A stretch of 64,000 bases of DNA from Jiella soli (GTDB taxonomy: Bacteria; Pseudomonadota; Alphaproteobacteria; Rhizobiales; Rhizobiaceae). Positions 33,953-41,528 of this stretch are shown one piece after another. Each line of letters begins with the position of its first letter. The first letter of the stretch is position 1. Position numbers and translations under genes: made by a program. Location: NCBI RefSeq assembly GCF_020615385.1, contig NZ_JAJAVB010000025.1, forward strand, positions 1-64,000, given 5' to 3'. The notes under the pieces are model-generated. The model did not search any database. It was not told the DNA's origin and worked only from the letters and a program-made list of their open reading frames with translations.

Positions 33953-35431
33953 ATGACCGAAACGCCCGCGATCATGCTGCAGGGAACCGGCTCCGATGTC
34001 GGCAAGACGGTGCTCGTCGCCGGGCTGTGCCGGCTGTTTGCCCGGCGCGGCCTTCGCGTGCGCCCGTTCAAGCCGCAGAACATGTCCAACAACGCCGCGG
34101 TGGCGCTCGAGCCCGAGACCGGCGGCTTCGGCGAGATCGGCCGCGGCCAGTGGCTGCAGGCGCTGGCGGCCCGAACTCCGGCGACCGTCGACATGAACCC
34201 GGTCCTCCTCAAGCCGCAATCGGAGACCGGCAGCCAGATCGTCCTGCGCGGCAAGGTCGTCGGGGAGGCGAAGGGGCGCGACTATCAGCGCTTGAAGGCG
34301 AGCTTCCTGGAATCGGTGCTTGCGAGTTTCGAGCGTCTCTCGGCCGAAGCGGACCTCGTCATCGTCGAGGGCGCGGGCTCGCCCGCCGAGATCAATCTGC
34401 GGACGGGCGACATCGCCAATATGGGCTTTGCAACCGCGGCGAAGGTGCCCGTCGTCCTCGTCGGCGACATCGATCGCGGCGGCGTCATCGCCTCGCTGGT
34501 CGGCACGCACGCGATCCTTCCGGAGGCGGACAGGGCGACGATAGCGGGCTTCCTGATCAACAAGTTCCGCGGTGACGTCCAGCTCTTCGACGACGGTCTC
34601 GCCGAGATCACGCGGTACACGGGCTGGCCGAGCCTCGGCGTGGTGCCGCACCTTGCCGCCGCCGCGAGGTTGCCGGCCGAGGACTCCGTCGCGCTGGAAC
34701 GGCTGGCGCGGGAACCGGCGGGGCGGCTCACCGTGGCCGTGCCGGTGATCGGACGGATCGCCAATTTCGACGATCTCGACCCCCTGAGGGCCGAGCCGGG
34801 CGTCGACGTCGTGTTCGTCCGCCCGGGCGAGCGGCTGCCGGAAGAGGCCCGGCTCGTCGTCATGCCCGGGTCGAAGTCGACCATCGCTGACCTCGAAGCG
34901 TTCCGGCAGAACGGCTGGGACAACGATCTGCGGGCCCATGTCGCGCGCGGCGGCCATGTCGTGGGGCTTTGCGGCGGCTACCAGATGCTCGGCCGCATCG
35001 TCCGCGACCCCCTGGGGATCGAGGGCCCGGCGCGCGAGGCGGAGGGGCTCGGCCTCCTCGACGTCGAGACGGTGATGGAGCCGGAAAAGACGGTGCGGGC
35101 GTCATCCGCGACGACGCCCGAGGGCGAGGCGCTGGAGGGCTACGAAATCCATCTCGGCCGCACGAGCGGCCCCGATTGCGCCCGACCGGTCTGCCTGCTC
35201 GACGGCGTGCCCGACGGCGCGGCATCGCCGGACGGGCGGATCTCCGGCACCTATCTCCACGGCCTCTTCGGCGCCGACGGTTACCGCCAGAGCGTCCTCG
35301 CCCGCCTCGGCCTTGCCGGCGAGGCGACCTCCTACCGCGCAGGCGTCGAGACCGCGCTCGACGAGATCGCCGAGGCGCTGGAGCGGGTGGTGGATGCCGA
35401 TGGTCTCTTGAGGATCGCTGGAGGGCGTTGA
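33953..35431 (+). CDS. cobQ: Cobyric acid synthase
   Basis: A 492-residue glutamine-dependent amidotransferase (CobQ/CbiP) that amidates the b, d, e and g side chains of adenosylcobyrinic acid a,c-diamide. Motifs: [21 protein letters not shown] (P-loop), [45 protein letters not shown], and in the amidotransferase half [11 protein letters not shown], whose cysteine is the nucleophile, with IHLGRT and YLHGLFG late. It is the only B12 gene on this side of the acdS region and is separated from the others by about 4 kb. The mobile-looking RusA/HEPN pair starts five bases after it. Confidence 0.96.
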   Translation: MTETPAIMLQGTGSDVGKTVLVAGLCRLFARRGLRVRPFKPQNMSNNAAVALEPETGGFGEIGRGQWLQALAARTPATVDMNPVLLKPQSETGSQIVLRGKVVGEAKGRDYQRLKASFLESVLASFERLSAEADLVIVEGAGSPAEINLRTGDIANMGFATAAKVPVVLVGDIDRGGVIASLVGTHAILPEADRATIAGFLINKFRGDVQLFDDGLAEITRYTGWPSLGVVPHLAAAARLPAEDSVALERLAREPAGRLTVAVPVIGRIANFDDLDPLRAEPGVDVVFVRPGERLPEEARLVVMPGSKSTIADLEAFRQNGWDNDLRAHVARGGHVVGLCGGYQMLGRIVRDPLGIEGPAREAEGLGLLDVETVMEPEKTVRASSATTPEGEALEGYEIHLGRTSGPDCARPVCLLDGVPDGAASPDGRISGTYLHGLFGADGYRQSVLARLGLAGEATSYRAGVETALDEIAEALERVVDADGLLRIAGGR

Positions 35432-35436
35432 CGAGG

Positions 35437-35859
35437 ATGGAAATCGAGTTTCCCGTCGAGTTTCTGGTTTTCGGAACGCCGCTTTCCCATCAAGCGACCA
35501 ATGCCAAGGCGAAGGACACGTGGAAGGAAGCCATCAGAGAGGCCAGCCGTTCAGCGCTGCCATCGCCGCACTTCGCAGACGAAGGGCCAATGGCCGTCAC
35601 GATATTCTACTTCCCGTCCGGGAACGTCCATGGTGACGTCGACAATATCGTGAAGCTGATCCTCGACGCTTTGAGCCGGCATGTCTATCTTGACGACAGT
35701 CAGGTGGAGCGCGTCCTGGTGCAGCGTTTCTCAAACGGAGACCTGCCGATCGAACGGACGACCGCAGTCTTGCAGGCCGCAATTCTGGCTCCGCGACCCG
35801 TTTCCTATGTTCGTATCTCGAACCAGCCGCTGGAAGACGTACGATGGACCCCTTGGTGA
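35437..35859 (+). CDS. RusA-like Holliday junction resolvase
   Basis: A 140-residue protein matching the RusA fold. It shows HGDVDNIVKLILDAL (D67 and D69, K73) and HVYLDDSQVERVLVQRF (D86/D87), which line up with the catalytic aspartates and lysine of RusA (DxDN...K...DD), so the active site looks complete. RusA proteins cut four-way junctions and usually come from prophages, but no other phage gene is near. ATG 35437 is used because the frame upstream lacks a start. The next gene begins inside its last 16 bases, so the two products are made together. GC is visibly lower than in cobQ. Confidence 0.8.
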   Translation: MEIEFPVEFLVFGTPLSHQATNAKAKDTWKEAIREASRSALPSPHFADEGPMAVTIFYFPSGNVHGDVDNIVKLILDALSRHVYLDDSQVERVLVQRFSNGDLPIERTTAVLQAAILAPRPVSYVRISNQPLEDVRWTPW

Positions 35860-36497
35860 CGAAACGCGAAGTTCTCGATGGTGTGATCGCGCACCTCGAA
35901 TCGGCAGGCTACGAGGTACTGCGGCAACCGTCGCGCAGCACTCTACCCCCTTTTCTAGCGGACACCCGGCCCGATGCGGTCGCGTATCGGGACGACGGCA
36001 ATCTGGCCATCTACGTCATTCACCGCAACCAGTCAGCACGTCCGGATGTCGGAGCCTTGCAGAATGTCTTCAAGGACGCGCAGCGCTGGTCTGCGAAGAT
36101 CCACTTCATCAACGCCGCCGATCTGCCGCCGGCGGTCGGCGTCGAGGAGAAGGCGAGCATCGAAGCTGCTGTCGAACAGATCGACCGGCTGATAACTGAA
36201 CAACAGCCCGGCATTGCCCTGGTTCTCGGCTTCTCCGCGCTGGAGGCGCTCGCCAGGCGAAACCGCCCGCAGTTCGAGCGACCGCAGAACGCTGCGGCCG
36301 TGATCGAGACGCTGACCCAGGATGGGCGCATCATGCAGGACGAGGCGACGACGCTCCGGGAATTGCTGGATGCGCGAAATGCCTTTGCTCATGGCGGATT
36401 GAGCCTGACCGTCGACCCGGAAGACGTGTCTCGCTTGGCTGCAATCCTGAGGCGCTTGGTTCGAGAGGAAACGGTCGAGACGGCGGAGGTCGCCTGA
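35844..36497 (+). CDS. REase-like / HEPN two-domain protein
   Basis: A 217-residue protein of unknown role. The N-terminal part (about 1-95) has the layout of an AHJR-like restriction-endonuclease fold: GYEVLRQ, then RPDAVAYRDDGNLAIYVIHR with the PD (43-44), but the usual E-x-K is replaced by Y-V-I-H, so nuclease activity is uncertain. The C-terminal part (about 115-205) is all-helical and carries LLDARNAFAHGG, an R178-N179-x3-H183 motif that matches the RNxxxH catalytic signature of HEPN ribonucleases. It overlaps the RusA-like gene by 16 bases. I infer an RNA-cleaving effector of a conflict or stress system. The exact domain family needs profile searches. Confidence 0.6.
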   Translation: MDPLVTKREVLDGVIAHLESAGYEVLRQPSRSTLPPFLADTRPDAVAYRDDGNLAIYVIHRNQSARPDVGALQNVFKDAQRWSAKIHFINAADLPPAVGVEEKASIEAAVEQIDRLITEQQPGIALVLGFSALEALARRNRPQFERPQNAAAVIETLTQDGRIMQDEATTLRELLDARNAFAHGGLSLTVDPEDVSRLAAILRRLVREETVETAEVA

Positions 36498-36507
36498 TCG
36501 CTGCGTC

Positions 36508-37350
36508 CTACCCCGCAGCCCAGGCCTTGAACTTGTCCGCCCAGTCCTTGTGCCAGCGCGACAGAGGCGGGCGGTTTTCGACGATGTCGCCGGCCGCCCA
36601 GGCGATGCGCTTCTCGTCCATCTCGCGCGTCACCTCGCCGTCCGGGCACAGGATGTAGAAGTCCTCGGTGCCGAGCTTTTCCAGCATGAAGTCCGCCGTC
36701 TGCTCGGGCGTCCAGGCGCCGTCCGGCTTTTCCGTCCGGCCCTTCTGCGTGAGCGGGGTGAAGACGAAGCCGGGGATCATCAGCCGTGCCTCGACCTTGC
36801 CGCCTTCGCGGTTCCTGAGGTCGTGCTGCAGCGCCTCGGCGAAGGCCTTCACGCCGGCCTTGGCGACGTTGTAGGCGGGATCGCCCGGCGGCGTGGTGAT
36901 TCCCTGCTTGGAGCCGGTGATCACGATCAGCCCCGGCTCGCCGGACTGGACCATGCGCTCGCCGAAGACCTGCGCGACATGGATGACGCCGTGAAGATTG
37001 ACCTTGAGAACGGCGTCCCAATTGGCGAGCGGGCCGAAGATCCCGCTGCCGGGCTGGATGCCTGCATTGTCGAAGAGGAGATGGACGGTGCCGAACCGGC
37101 CGAACAGGTTCTTCGCCAGAGCCTCGACGGCGGCGCGGTCGGAGACGTTGGTCTTCGACGTGATCACCGTGCCCTCGGGGCTCAGAAGGCTGACTTCGGC
37201 CTTGGCGGCGGCGAGACGGTCTTCGATCCGGTCGACCAGGACCACGGTCATCCCGGCCTCGGCGAAGCGCTTGGCGGCTGCGAGCCCGATGCCCGAGGCG
37301 CCGCCGGTGACGACGGCGACATGACCGACTGCGATGACGGGATGTGTCAT
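36508..37350 (-). CDS. Short-chain dehydrogenase/reductase
   Basis: A 280-residue classical SDR. It has the dinucleotide motif VVTGGASGIGLAAAKRF, NAGIQPGSGIFG, the catalytic block VITGSKQGITTPPGDPAYNVAKAG with Ser, Tyr and Lys, and a long C-terminal tail ending in WHKDWADKFKAWAAG. Residues following the first strand (VLVDRIEDR) suggest NAD(H) preference. The substrate cannot be predicted. It converges on the REase/HEPN gene, with only 10 bases between stops. Confidence 0.88.
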   Translation of the reverse strand: MTHPVIAVGHVAVVTGGASGIGLAAAKRFAEAGMTVVLVDRIEDRLAAAKAEVSLLSPEGTVITSKTNVSDRAAVEALAKNLFGRFGTVHLLFDNAGIQPGSGIFGPLANWDAVLKVNLHGVIHVAQVFGERMVQSGEPGLIVITGSKQGITTPPGDPAYNVAKAGVKAFAEALQHDLRNREGGKVEARLMIPGFVFTPLTQKGRTEKPDGAWTPEQTADFMLEKLGTEDFYILCPDGEVTREMDEKRIAWAAGDIVENRPPLSRWHKDWADKFKAWAAG

Positions 37351-37565
37351 GGCGAATGTCCCCCTCTGGTGGGTTCTTTCAGGCGGCGGAACTGCCGTGA
37401 GCGCCTAACATTGGCATGGAGATCCCCCCGGCAAGGGACTGCCCGCACGCATGCCCGGCGATCCCCGGCCCGGCGGCGTCTTCACGGCATCCGGCCACAG
37501 ATCGCGGTTTGACGGGCGTGCGGTCTGCCGTTTTGGATCAGGGCGGCCTCTCTGTGGCAGGCCAT

Positions 37566-37650
37566 GCAAGATGTGGTTGAAATAGTCGAACATCTTCAAG
37601 TGGCCGCCGTTGAAGCCGATGAAATGACGGATGAAGGTCATCGTCTTCAT
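37566..37650 (-). pseudogene. N-terminal remnant of a glycosyltransferase-like gene
   Basis: From an ATG at 37650, the frame reads MKTMTFIRHFIGFNGG and then HLKMFDYFNHIL, which resembles the N terminus of proteins found beside sulfotransferase genes in surface polysaccharide loci. After about 30 codons it turns into low-complexity Pro/Arg-rich sequence without family features. The ATG overlaps the stop of the sulfotransferase gene (ATGA), so an intact second gene once followed it and has been lost. Family assignment is tentative. Confidence 0.5.
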
Positions 37651-38450
37651 GATGCGGGGCCGATTTCGCACTCTGTATAGTCTGGATCGAGCCAGGCGGT
37701 CAGGTCGAGCCCGGTCAACTCCATGGTCTGCACCATGTCATCCCTGAACAGATCGGCGAGGTAGGCGGCATCCGCCGCGGCAAGGTCATTCGGCATCTGA
37801 TTGTCGATCGGAGCGATATATTTCGAAGTCACATTCGAAAAAGGTTCTGCGCCGATGAATTGCGCAATTTTGTTCAGCGCAGACAAAGGATACTGCTTGA
37901 GAAAGTCCGAGGTAACGAACAGGGTCTGCTCGCGGCGGAAATTCTCCAGGAGCCGCGAGACCTGAGGATGATAAAATCCTCTTTCGACATAGTCGTGGAT
38001 GCCGGGCAATTTCGGATTCGGCGCGATCCGGGCGCGCCCTTCGCGGATCGCCGCCGAGAACTGCAGCGTCTCCCGGCCGCGTGCCCGTTCCATCCGCCAT
38101 TGCGAGTGAGCACGGAACGCAGGATGTCGCAGGACGCATATAATCTTCATATCAGGGTTATATGCGCGTATCCGTTCGACGGTCGGCGCCCAATACATAT
38201 AGCTCGGCGTCGCTTCTCCGCGGAGGATCGGCTCCGATATCCAATCGAAATTGGCATGATACTCGGTGTAGTCCGGATCCGACCACAGCCGGCCCTCGTC
38301 GTCGAAGAAATGTAGTTCCTTTCTCGTCTGCGGCATTTGGACGGACGGGTTTCTTCTCAAATAGTGATCGAGTGCCGTGGTCCCACCCTTCTGGGTTCCC
38401 GCGATCAGGAAATCGACCCGGCGATCTCGTCTTCCGACACTACGCAGCAT
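37647..38450 (-). CDS. PAPS-dependent sulfotransferase
   Basis: A 267-residue sulfotransferase. The 5'-phosphosulfate loop DFLIAGTQKGGTTALDHYLRRNPSV and the 3'-phosphate site ICVLRHPAFRAHSQWRMERARG are both intact. The family transfers sulfate from PAPS to sugars, lipids or proteins, here probably an extracellular glycan. Composition is foreign: the 120 bases from 37801 to 37920 contain 54 G+C (45%), against about 70% in neighbouring genes. The genes on both sides, transcribed in the same direction, are broken, so this is the surviving member of a decayed island. Confidence 0.85.
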   Translation of the reverse strand: MLRSVGRRDRRVDFLIAGTQKGGTTALDHYLRRNPSVQMPQTRKELHFFDDEGRLWSDPDYTEYHANFDWISEPILRGEATPSYMYWAPTVERIRAYNPDMKIICVLRHPAFRAHSQWRMERARGRETLQFSAAIREGRARIAPNPKLPGIHDYVERGFYHPQVSRLLENFRREQTLFVTSDFLKQYPLSALNKIAQFIGAEPFSNVTSKYIAPIDNQMPNDLAAADAAYLADLFRDDMVQTMELTGLDLTAWLDPDYTECEIGPAS

Positions 38451-38777
38451 GTCGATCCAGATCGTCGCCGAAGGTCAGATAGAACGCGCTGACTTGCGGG
38501 GCCATGCGGCGCAACGCCCGCGCCGGAGGCTTGAGATCGACGAACGGATATCGGTTCTCGATCGTTTCGGCCCTGTTCGAGTGCGTCACAGGCACGACCC
38601 GACTGTGAATGCGCTCCAACTGACCGCATGAATGAAGTCGATCTGCCGCTCCCGAGACCTGCCCGCACCGGGACCTATCGGCTCGATCATGGCTACCGCA
38701 TTCGGCATCTCGTTCAGGAGCGCACACAGCAGACTGGTGCCGCGGCGGGGAATGCCTGTCAGAATGGTCCTCGGCAC
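38440..38777 (-). pseudogene. Broken sulfotransferase-like gene
   Basis: The frame from GTG 38777 reads PRTILTGIPRRGTSLLCALL, a sulfotransferase-type 5' phosphate loop, then EMPNAVAMIEPIGPG, but stops at 38586. A second frame continues from about 38640 to 38440 with VVPVTHSNRAETIENRYPFV and MAPQVSAFYLTFGDDL. The two pieces together are far shorter than a sulfotransferase, so there is at least one frameshift and a large internal loss. The end overlaps the start of the intact sulfotransferase, which fits a former operon. Confidence 0.65.
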
Positions 38778-38900
38778 CAGAATGATCCAATTTCCATGGG
38801 CAGCGCGTCTTAATCATGAAGCCGTAAGGTCGGCAAGAGGATCGACAAGCCGCCACCTCGCCGTCGCTTTCACTATCACCACCGCGCGTCTTGACGCCGC

Positions 38901-40190
38901 TCAGCCGTGCAGCTTCAGCGCCGGGCCGCGGGTCGGCGAGATCATGTCGGCGGCGATCGCGACGGAGCCGCGCAAGGGACCGAGCACCGCCCATTGGTGG
39001 CGCCGCTGCAGCCCGTTGTAGGCGGCGGTCGCAAAGCGCCCGTCGACCAGGATGTCGCCTTTGCGGAAAAGCCCGACCAGACCGACCGATCCGGCATTGG
39101 CGAGCGACAGGAGCCGGCCGCGGTCGTCGTAGACGAACGGGTCGAAGTCCTTCCCGGCGATCGCTTGGGGCAGCGCATCGGCGAGATAGTCGGCCTGCTG
39201 GCTGGCGCATTGTGCGGTCGGCGGCAATGGCTGGTCCGCATCCGCCGGCGTGAAGCTCGCGGCGTCGCCCATGGCGAAGATCTCCGCGTCCACCGTCGTG
39301 CGCAAATGGTCGTCGACGACGATGCGTGCCTTCTTGTCCATCTCGAAATCGGCAAGATCCTTCAGGACCGGATTGCCGACGAGCCCCGCAGCCCAGACCG
39401 CGATGTCGGCGGGCCAGCGATCGCCCTCGGCCGAGCGGACTTCCGCCGCGTTCACCTCGGCGATCTTGGCGCCGGTCACCACCGCGATGTCGAGCGCTTC
39501 GAGCCGCGAGGCGACGTTCCTGCGGAGTTCCTCGTCGGCCCCGGGCATCAGCACCGGCGCGGCCTCGAGAATTGTGAGGTTGAGCAGCCGCTTCTGTCCC
39601 TCGGCATGGCTCTTCTCGAAGAAGGCCTGTTCCGCCTGGCGCAGATGCGCGGCAAGCTCGGTACCGGTCGCGCCGGAGCCGATGATCACGACGTCAGTGG
39701 GCCGGCTCGTCTCGCGGGCGGTGATCATGGCGTCGATAAACCGCTCGCGAAAAGCGTCGGCGTCCCGGCGCTCGTCGAGGCGGATGGCATTTTCGGCAAC
39801 GCCGTCTGTGCCGAAATCTGGCGTGACCCCACCCAGGGCGACGATGAGAACGTCGTAGCCGATGCGTCGTCCCCCGCCGTCCGGCGGGTTGGAGCCGCCG
39901 TCTGTCCGGCCCGGACGTTCGAGCAGAACGCTCTTGCCCGCCCGGTCGATCGCCTCGACGGCGCCCTGCTCGAAGTGGAAGCCGCGCATCTGGGCGAGCA
40001 TGTAGAAGCTCATCTCGGACAGGCTCGAGTGCACCGTTCCGGCGGCGAATTCGTGCAGTCGCGGCTTCCACAGATGCGTGGAGACCCTGTCGACGAGCGT
40101 CGCCGTGCAGTCGTCCCGTTCGCCGAGGCGGCAGACGAGTTCGAGTCCGCCGGCGCCCCCTCCAAGCACCACGATCCGCGTCGGGGTCAT
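38901..40190 (-). CDS. ndh: Type II NADH dehydrogenase-like flavoprotein
   Basis: A 429-residue NDH-2-type enzyme with two dinucleotide folds: RIVVLGGGAGGLELVCRLG for FAD and VVIIGSGATGTELAAHLR for NADH. AEIFAMGDAASF is the conserved FAD-binding block near residue 310, and a C-terminal amphipathic region fits peripheral membrane attachment. It passes electrons from NADH to quinone without pumping protons. It lies 5 bases downstream of a DUF3096 gene and follows bdhA on the same strand, so it may reoxidise NADH made by hydroxybutyrate dehydrogenase. Confidence 0.9.
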   Translation of the reverse strand: MTPTRIVVLGGGAGGLELVCRLGERDDCTATLVDRVSTHLWKPRLHEFAAGTVHSSLSEMSFYMLAQMRGFHFEQGAVEAIDRAGKSVLLERPGRTDGGSNPPDGGGRRIGYDVLIVALGGVTPDFGTDGVAENAIRLDERRDADAFRERFIDAMITARETSRPTDVVIIGSGATGTELAAHLRQAEQAFFEKSHAEGQKRLLNLTILEAAPVLMPGADEELRRNVASRLEALDIAVVTGAKIAEVNAAEVRSAEGDRWPADIAVWAAGLVGNPVLKDLADFEMDKKARIVVDDHLRTTVDAEIFAMGDAASFTPADADQPLPPTAQCASQQADYLADALPQAIAGKDFDPFVYDDRGRLLSLANAGSVGLVGLFRKGDILVDGRFATAAYNGLQRRHQWAVLGPLRGSVAIAADMISPTRGPALKLHG

Positions 40191-40195
40191 GGCGC

Positions 40196-40360
40196 TCAGC
40201 CGCCTGCGGCGATGCGGTCGAAGAGGTGCGGGAACAGGCCCATGAGGCCGATGATGATCAGATAGACCGCGACGATCACCCGCAAGAGGCCGGGCACGAC
40301 GAGAATGAGGACACCGGCGGCCAGAGCCACCAGCGGCTGAATGGCGATGTTCATATCCAT
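40196..40360 (-). CDS. DUF3096 small membrane protein
   Basis: A 54-residue protein that is nearly all membrane: IQPLVALAAGVLILVVPGLL then VIVAVYLIIIGLMGLF, two helices joined by a short Arg turn. This is the DUF3096 pattern. ATG 40360 has GGAGGG nine bases upstream. It lies between bdhA and ndh, all on the same strand, and could help anchor the peripheral NDH-2, which is a guess. No function is known for the family. Confidence 0.8.
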   Translation of the reverse strand: MDMNIAIQPLVALAAGVLILVVPGLLRVIVAVYLIIIGLMGLFPHLFDRIAAGG

Positions 40361-40409
40361 GGCGAGAAACCCTCCAGTTGGCGAAAGCGGAGATAGCGCT
40401 CGCTCGGCG

Positions 40410-41189
40410 TCAGGCCATGTACCAGCCATGGCTCGGCACGATCGACTGGCCGGTGAGCGCGTTGGTCTCGAAGCTTGCCAGGAACAGCGCGACGTCGGCG
40501 ACGTCCTGCATGGTGGTGAATTCCTTGTCGACAGTTTCGCCCAGCATCACCTGATTGACGACGTCCTCCTCGGAGATTCCGAGGCTTTCGGCCTGTTCGG
40601 GAATCTGCTTCTCGACCAGCGGCGTCTTGACGAAGCCCGGGCAGATCGTGTTCGAGCGCACCCCGTGCTTGGCGCCTTCCTTGGCCATCACGCGCGCAAG
40701 GCCCAGAATGCCATGCTTGGCCGCGACATAGGCCGATTTGAGCGCGGACGCCTCGTGGCTGTGGACCGAGCCCATGTAGATCAGCGAGCCGGACTTCTGC
40801 GGATACATGTACTTCACGCAGGCCTTGGTCAGAAGGAACGAGCCGTCGAGATGGATCGACACCAGCTTGCGGAAGGCCGCGTAGGGAAACTCCTCGATCG
40901 GATGGACGATCTGGATGCCGGCATTGGAGACCATGGTGTCGATCCGGCCGAAGCGCTCGGCGACCTGGTCGACGCCGCGATTGACGGCGGCCTCGTCGGT
41001 CACGTCCATCTCCACGGCCATCGCTTCGGCACCGGCCGCTTCGAGTTCCTTCGCCACCTTGCCGGCACCATCCATGTCGATGTCGCAGATCGCGATCTTG
41101 GCGCCGTTGCGGGCGAAGGTTGTGGCGATGGTCTTGCCGATGCCCGAGCTCGCACCGGTGACGACGGCGACATTGCCTTGAAGCTTCAT
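40410..41189 (-). CDS. bdhA: 3-hydroxybutyrate dehydrogenase
   Basis: A 259-residue SDR with the features of bacterial D-3-hydroxybutyrate dehydrogenases: [81 protein letters not shown] (Ser, Tyr, Lys), and the C-terminal block [24 protein letters not shown] plus [14 protein letters not shown]. It interconverts 3-hydroxybutyrate and acetoacetate with NAD in polyhydroxybutyrate breakdown. ATG 41189 has AGGGG about eight bases upstream. Confidence 0.93.
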   Translation of the reverse strand: MKLQGNVAVVTGASSGIGKTIATTFARNGAKIAICDIDMDGAGKVAKELEAAGAEAMAVEMDVTDEAAVNRGVDQVAERFGRIDTMVSNAGIQIVHPIEEFPYAAFRKLVSIHLDGSFLLTKACVKYMYPQKSGSLIYMGSVHSHEASALKSAYVAAKHGILGLARVMAKEGAKHGVRSNTICPGFVKTPLVEKQIPEQAESLGISEEDVVNQVMLGETVDKEFTTMQDVADVALFLASFETNALTGQSIVPSHGWYMA

Positions 41190-41392
41190 GGTTGAGACCC
41201 CTGTCATTAGCTGCTGCAGCAAATGGATGGGGCGGTGCGATCAGCAAGGCTGAACGGGGTTCCTGACCGAAGTTTCATGGTGGCCGCGCAGACGTCCGGC
41301 GCGCGGCCGGCTGTCGAGACGAGGAAAAGCCAAAGGGGCGAACCGTCGCCGGCCCGCCCCCTGAAATCTTCGGCCTGTTGCCGCGCTCTGCC

Positions 41393-41515
41393 CTATTGGA
41401 ACAGGGCCATCGCGTTCGACAGCGTCATGATCACGCCCCAGATGAGGGGAATGCCGACGAAGGCCCAGGCGAGCGCCAGGGATGCCGTGCTGGTGGTCGA
41501 AGTCTGTCCTGCCAT
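41393..41515 (-). CDS. MFS transporter small subunit (40 aa)
   Basis: A 40-residue open frame that starts at ATG 41515 with GGAGA seven bases upstream. It reads MAGQTSTTSTASLALAWAF, then VGIPLIWGVIMTLSNAMALFQ: a polar N terminus and one membrane helix. It follows the OFA-family MFS gene by 13 bases. Small proteins of this kind accompany OFA-type carriers in many proteobacteria and are thought to be an accessory subunit. Length, position and ribosome binding site all support a real gene. Confidence 0.8.
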   Translation of the reverse strand: MAGQTSTTSTASLALAWAFVGIPLIWGVIMTLSNAMALFQ

Positions 41516-41528
41516 GATCGGTTCTCCC

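Noticed and set aside
35432-36500. Prophage remnant
   Set aside because: RusA-like genes are often phage-borne, but there is no integrase, terminase, structural gene or attachment repeat around this pair.
37405-37671. An intact 88-residue gene
   Set aside because: Only the first 30 or so codons after ATG 37650 look like protein; the rest is compositionally noise-like, so it is described as a remnant.
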